From an uncultured Clostridium sp. (GTDB lineage Bacteria; Bacillota; Clostridia; TANB77; CAG-508): DNA of 40,821 bases. A program made the position numbers and the translations under genes. The stretch spans positions 1-40,821 of the forward strand of contig CANPOS010000016.1 in assembly GCA_947575745.1 (NCBI GenBank), read 5' to 3'. The notes beneath the pieces are model-generated. The model had not been told where the DNA came from and ran no database searches. It saw only the letters and a program-made list of their open reading frames with translations. Below, one piece after another: positions 37,199 to 40,821 of the stretch. Each line of letters starts with the position of its first letter. Positions within the stretch are counted from its first letter, which is position 1.

Positions 37199-38569
37199 AT
37201 GAAAAATAAAATTATCGAAGTTCAAAAAATTAAAGTAAATATAACAAATATAGATGATAATGATTATATTTGTATTTCTGATTTTACAAAGTTTAAAGAA
37301 GGCAAATCAACTTCAGATGATATAATTAGAAATTGGTTAAGAAATAGAATTACTTTAGAATTTCTAGGAACTTGGGAATCTATTTATAATCCAAATTTTA
37401 ATTCCGTCGAATTCGACGGGTTTAGAAAAAATGCGGGACTTCATACTTTTACATTAAGTGTTACTGAATGGTGTGAAAAAACAAATGCAATTGGTATATA
37501 TTCAAAGCGTGGAAAATATGGTGGAACATATGCACATAAAGATATTGCATTTGAATTTGCATCAGCGATTAGTCCTGTTTTTAAATTATATTTAATAAAA
37601 GAATTTGAAAGATTAAAGGAACTAGAGAATCAAAACAGAGAATGGGATGTAAAAAGAATATTAACAAAGAATAATATATATGCAATTAAAAATTATATAT
37701 TGCCAGATAATGATTATTATAAAAATAAAGAATGGTTAAAGTATGCCGAAGAAGCAGATATTTTAAATGTTGCTATTTTTAATACAACTGATAAAAAATG
37801 GAGAGAGCTTAATCCTGATTTAGCAAAAACATCTAATGTTAGAGATTATGCAACAATTAATGAATTAACAGTATTATCTAATCTAGAATCACATAATGCA
37901 GAGTTAATTAAAGAAGGAAAAAGTAAAGAAGAAAGATTTGAGATATTAAATAGTATTGCTAGATATCAGTTAGAAGTACTTAACAATTCAGAGAAAATAA
38001 AATTGTTGGAAAGTAAAAATAATGTATTATTAATTCATGGGTTCAATGGAATACCTAAAATTTTTAATTATTTTAAAGAAGAATTGAAAAATAAAGGTTA
38101 TAATGTAATTTTACCAAATTTTCCTGTAAGAGAAGAAATAGAGATAGAAAGATATTTTGAAGTATTTGATAAATATAAAGAAATATTCAATGATAATTTA
38201 ATTGTAATTGCACATTCAATAGGAAATCCAATGTTTATAAAATATATATCTAAAAATAACTATAAGATTGGAAAATATATTAGTTTAGCTGGATTTTCAG
38301 AAGCATATTACAATGAAGGAAAAGACGATTTGAATGAAAAAGTTAAGCTAACAGTATTAACTGATAAAGAAAAGGAAGATGCCATAAGACAAATTAATGA
38401 AAAATACTCAATATATAGTGATAATGACCATATAGTACCTTTTGATTTATTGGAAAAATATTGTGAAGATATTGCATCTAAGCCTATATTAATAAAAAAT
38501 ATTGGACATATGGGAAATAAGAGTGGATTAGAAACATTACCAGAAGTAATAGATTTAATTGATGATTAA
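37199..38569 (+). CDS. KilA-N domain fused to an RBBP9/YdeN-type serine hydrolase
   Basis: A 456-residue protein starting at ATG 37199 (or 37196) after AGCGAGGTGAAAG. The N-terminal half (about 1-150) is a KilA-N DNA-binding domain of phage antirepressor type: YICISDFTKF, IIRNWLRNR, FLGTWE, and GKYGGTYAHKDIAFEFASAI with ISPVFKLYLIKEF. A helical connector (about 150-275) follows. The C-terminal part (about 280-456) is a small alpha/beta hydrolase: LLIHGFNG, nucleophile Ser in IAHSIGNP (about 343), Asp in SDNDHIVP (about 412) and His in IGHMGNKSG (about 438). The frame is intact with no CGG in frame, so the fusion is real. Function of the combination is not known to me. Confidence 0.82.
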   Translation: MKNKIIEVQKIKVNITNIDDNDYICISDFTKFKEGKSTSDDIIRNWLRNRITLEFLGTWESIYNPNFNSVEFDGFRKNAGLHTFTLSVTEWCEKTNAIGIYSKRGKYGGTYAHKDIAFEFASAISPVFKLYLIKEFERLKELENQNREWDVKRILTKNNIYAIKNYILPDNDYYKNKEWLKYAEEADILNVAIFNTTDKKWRELNPDLAKTSNVRDYATINELTVLSNLESHNAELIKEGKSKEERFEILNSIARYQLEVLNNSEKIKLLESKNNVLLIHGFNGIPKIFNYFKEELKNKGYNVILPNFPVREEIEIERYFEVFDKYKEIFNDNLIVIAHSIGNPMFIKYISKNNYKIGKYISLAGFSEAYYNEGKDDLNEKVKLTVLTDKEKEDAIRQINEKYSIYSDNDHIVPFDLLEKYCEDIASKPILIKNIGHMGNKSGLETLPEVIDLIDD

Positions 38570-38614
38570 TAAGTTTATGTGTAGAGCAATAAAGTAAAAA
38601 GAAAGGTAAAAACA

Positions 38615-39509
38615 ATGGAAAATAGTACAAATATCAACTGGTATCCAGGACATATGGCAAAAACAAAAAGAGAGATACAAGAAGATTTAAAATTAATAGA
38701 TGTAGTAATAGAAATACTAGATGCTAGAATACCAATATCTAGTCAGAATCCAGATATTAAAAGTATTATTAGTAGAAAGAAAAAAATAATACTTTTAAAT
38801 AAATGTGATTTGGCAGACGATAAGGAAACAAGAAAATGGCAAGAATATTTTAAATCACAAAAACAACCAGTAGTATTAGTTAATTCTAATGATGGCAAAG
38901 GTATAAATGAAGTAATAACAAAGATAGAAGAAGTAATGAAAGAGGAGATAGAAGCAGGAATACAAAAAGGTAGAGTAGGTAAAATTATTAGAGTATTAAT
39001 CCTAGGAATACCAAATGTTGGTAAATCTTCTTTTATTAATAGAGCATCAAAAAGAACAACGGCTAAAGTGCGGAAATAGACCAGGTGTTACAACAAAGAA
39101 ACAGTGGATAAGAATAGCCAAAAATATAGAGTTGCTAGACACTCCAGGAGTGCTTTGGCCAAAATTCGAAAGTGATGAAGTAGGATTAAATCTTGCATTT
39201 ACTGGAACAATAAAGGACGAAGTATTAGATAAAGAAGAAGTTTCATTTTATTTATTAAAATATTTATTAAATAATTATCTAGAATTAGTTGCAGAAAAAT
39301 ACAAACTATACAAAAATGAGATAGAAAAAAAACTAGAAGAAAATGACGAAAATCAAGTTATACTTGAAGTTATAGAGCAAATTGGAAAAAAAAGAGGAGC
39401 ACTCGTGTCAGGAGGAAAGGTAGATAACAAGAAAGTTTCAAATATAGTTTTGCAAGATTTTAGAGAAGCAAGAATAGGAAAAATAACATTAGAAAAGGTG
39501 GAGAAATAA
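38615..39509 (+). CDS. rbgA: Ribosome biogenesis GTPase RbgA (YlqF), one CGGA frameshift site
   Basis: A circularly permuted GTPase required for late 50S assembly. INWYPGHMAKTKREI (about 7-21) is the family start, G4 is LLNKCDL (about 65-71), and G1 is GIPNVGKSSF (about 130-139). The frame breaks at CGGA 39071-39074 within the G2 region. Reading Gly gives AKVGNRPGVTTKKQWI, then G3 LDTPGVLWP, to a normal 297-residue protein. In the zero frame the sequence is CGG AAA TAG and the protein would lack its C-terminal half. RbgA is essential in Bacillus, so this is the strongest case for efficient recoding. It ends directly before mrnC. Confidence 0.93.
39071..39074 (+). other. CGGA quadruplet / +1 shift site 11 (rbgA)
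   Basis: Context is GTG-CGGA-AAT. Gly restores the conserved G-x-RPGVT loop of the GTPase; the zero frame stops after one further codon. Confidence 0.9.
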
Positions 39510-39896
39510 TTGGACGAAGAATTAGAAAGAAAAGTAAATGAATTGTCACCACTTACATGGGCATATATAGGAGATGCTGTGTATGAATTGTATATAAGGG
39601 AAAGTTTAGTGAATAATACTAAATTAAAGCCACATAAATTGCATATAGAAAGTATAAAATATGTTAAAGCTTCTGCACAAGCTGAAATATTAAAATCAAT
39701 AGAAGAAGAATTAACAGAAAGAGAAAAAGAAATAGTAAGAAGAGGGAGAAACACAAAAAATCATCATTTACCTAAAAATGCAGAAATAAATGATTATATG
39801 TATTCAACAGCATTTGAGGGATTAATAGGGTATCTTTACTTAACAAAACAAGAAGATAGATTAAACGAAATATTAAAAAGATGTATAGAAGAATGA
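39510..39896 (+). CDS. mrnC: Mini-ribonuclease III
   Basis: A 128-residue RNase III-like catalytic domain without a dsRNA-binding domain; in Bacillus it matures 23S rRNA ends. The signature is LSPLTWAYIGDAVYELYIR (about 12-30, catalytic Asp in GDAVYE), then LKPHKLHIE, VRRGRNTKNHHLPKNA (about 81-96) and STAFEGLIGYLYL (about 104-116). It begins at TTG 39510 next to the rbgA stop codon, after AAAAGGTGGAG inside rbgA, so the two ribosome-biogenesis genes form an operon. Length is typical. Confidence 0.93.
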   Translation: MDEELERKVNELSPLTWAYIGDAVYELYIRESLVNNTKLKPHKLHIESIKYVKASAQAEILKSIEEELTEREKEIVRRGRNTKNHHLPKNAEINDYMYSTAFEGLIGYLYLTKQEDRLNEILKRCIEE

Positions 39897-39909
39897 TATA
39901 ATTTATATA

Positions 39910-39954
39910 CTCAAAAAGTCCTTTTGCGAATAAACCGCATAAGGACTTTTTGAG
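39910..39954. terminator. Bidirectional terminator between mrnC and the GC-rich cassette
   Basis: CTCAAAAAGTCCTT pairs perfectly with AAGGACTTTTTGAG around a 17-base loop; both strands carry a T-run, so it can serve mrnC and the convergent gene. Confidence 0.85.
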
Positions 39955-39961
39955 TGAAATT

Positions 39962-40333
39962 TCATTCAATGATCATAGAAAAGGTAACTTCCCGGCGATT
40001 AGCGCTTAGCCCACGACCAGGAGCGTTTTTTAATGCTGTCCTGAGAATTTCATCGGTGATAAGAAATTCAACGGGAATAAGGTGCTCGTATTCTCCAATT
40101 TTGTACAGGTAGCGATTGCCCAAACGGTTGATTTGCAAGGTATGACATGCTTTTTTGTGGGAAGGACTTTGGGCTCTGTTGATGAGGCGGGGAATAATGA
40201 AGCCTTCAAGCAGTTTATCAGCATGAGCATCAGTTTCCTGCTGATTAAAAGTTTCTGACTTATGATTCTCCTGCTCAGTTGGTGCCGTGTTTCTCCGCCT
40301 AAGCGAAGAAAGAAATCTTCTTTTCAATAACAT
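39962..40333 (-). CDS. GC-richer cassette protein of unknown function
   Basis: A 123-residue soluble, basic protein starting at ATG 40333 after a strong AGGAGGT site. The N-terminus is Arg-rich (KRRFLSSLRRRN), then a polar linker (about 15-45) and a C-terminal domain with NRYLYKIGEYEHLIPVEFLI. GC content and codon use contrast with the neighbours and match the cassettes at 122-574 and 14721-15359. Codons 13 (40295-40297) and 114 (39992-39994) are CGG and must be read in frame; with glycine shifts the protein would end after about 17 residues. The promoter region upstream is AT-rich and host-like. No family recognised. Confidence 0.6.
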   Translation of the reverse strand: MLLKRRFLSSLRRRNTAPTEQENHKSETFNQQETDAHADKLLEGFIIPRLINRAQSPSHKKACHTLQINRLGNRYLYKIGEYEHLIPVEFLITDEILRTALKNAPGRGLSANRREVTFSMIIE

Positions 40334-40499
40334 TTAAATGAACCTCCTAAAACTAGTCATTGCTAGTGGAATTATAATTATATTATACTACAATTTACAT
40401 AAAAAAGCAAATTTTTAAATTATAGAAACTAAAATGCTTGCATCAACATAAGAAATATAGTATAAATATATTGTAACAAATTTATTTGTTGCACTTCTG

Positions 40500-40612
40500 A
40501 TTAATAAAAAAGTTTAAGAGGTGCAAGCCTCTGGAGCAAATGTAAAGGCTTTAGTCTTCACAAAGAGCCTAATGCTCATGGAGGTGGCTAAAACCACTCT
40601 AACAATTACAAT
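40500..40612 (+). other. Structured non-coding stretch near the right edge
   Basis: Several short hairpins follow one another: AGAGG/CCTCT around TGCAAG, AGGCT/AGCCT around a loop, GAGC/GCTC, and GTGG/CCAC. GC content is above the flanks. It may be a structured RNA or the end of an IS200/IS605-type element. The 40334-40731 gap otherwise shows only AT-rich sequence containing the cassette promoter. Confidence 0.35.
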
Positions 40613-40731
40613 AATTATACCATAAATTGGTCTAATATTATGTTATGAGTTTTGAATAACTCATAGAAAAAAATAAAATAATGTCGAGTCATTTCTGACT
40701 TAACATTATTATACTAGGAGGTGAATAAAGA

Positions 40732-40806
40732 GTGAGTAGTTTTCATTCTCATGATGAGGTTTATCGGGGTTCTATAATATTAGTTGGGGTGAAAAGAAAA
40801 AGATAA
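40732..40806 (+). CDS. Tiny ORF with strong ribosome site
   Basis: GTG 40732 follows GGAGGTGAATAAAGA and encodes 24 residues ending VGVKRKR. Codon 12 is CGG (40765): in frame it gives VYRGSIILVGVKRKR, while a CGGG shift would end the peptide three residues later. It could be a leader peptide for a gene beyond the right edge. Reality of the peptide is uncertain. Confidence 0.35.
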   Translation: MSSFHSHDEVYRGSIILVGVKRKR

Positions 40807-40821
40807 AAAAATAGTGCATTT

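Overview
The window is AT-rich chromosomal DNA of a Gram-positive, low-GC bacterium, most likely an uncultured gut Clostridia lineage. The basis is strong purine-rich Shine-Dalgarno sites, TTGnnn-17-TATAAT promoters, a YlbJ-type sporulation membrane protein, MrnC, RbgA, a sortase with an LPxTG-like substrate, a dockerin-bearing glucosaminidase and a 'GITLVAL' prepilin-type protein. This is inference from gene content; no marker in the window fixes the genus.

The main result concerns decoding. Every in-frame CGG codon in the AT-rich native-type genes sits where the reading frame breaks, and every break is repaired by reading CGGN as one four-base glycine codon (skip C, read GGN). I count 11 such sites in seven genes: truA (2), ylbJ (2), a Ca2+-type P-type ATPase (3), a long uncharacterised protein (1), a 90-residue small protein (1), a sortase (1) and rbgA (1). 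The fourth base is A (8), T (2) or C (1). In the recognisable families the restored residue is a conserved glycine, including the one in the ATPase TGDGVNDAP motif and the RbgA G-x-RPGVT loop. The rule also predicted that two ORF pieces near 16,000 form one continuous gene. The same genes contain no other lesions. Three GC-richer single-gene cassettes (122-574, 14721-15359, 39962-40333) do the opposite: their CGG codons only make sense as ordinary in-frame codons.

Layout. 1-600: GC-richer WG-repeat protein. 690-3330: gltX and truA, separated by a 133-bp element with 18-bp inverted ends. 3400-5130: small membrane protein, ylbJ and a small HTH regulator. 5190-6920: pilin-like surface protein whose Cys-rich 3' end looks foreign and is followed by short tandem repeats. 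7050-8100: MNT/HEPN toxin-antitoxin pair between two related hairpin terminators. 8188-14600: Ca2+ ATPase, the long uncharacterised protein and a peptidoglycan amidase. 14645-17000: variable region with a GC-rich cassette, a tRNA-Leu gene with two tRNA remnants, the small CGGA-containing gene, a hairpin repeat, a recombinase remnant and a decayed acetyltransferase. 17018-23430: two-component system, a membrane-anchored propeller-like protein and an ABC exporter. 23460-30976: amidase remnant, Maf, HTH regulator plus DUF4097 protein, MFS-like transporter, SecA and an MBL-fold hydrolase. 31070-35880: cell-wall block (glucosaminidase with dockerin, Ig/cadherin-like surface protein, LPKAG protein, convergent sortase, small membrane protein). 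36011-39896: EamA transporter carrying an in-frame hairpin repeat, a KilA-N/serine-hydrolase fusion, rbgA and mrnC. 39910-40821: GC-rich cassette, a structured non-coding stretch and a tiny ORF.

The housekeeping genes truA, rbgA, secA, mrnC and gltX are interleaved with cell-envelope genes. Functional TruA and RbgA require the CGGN glycine reading, so the recoding would have to be efficient and constitutive.
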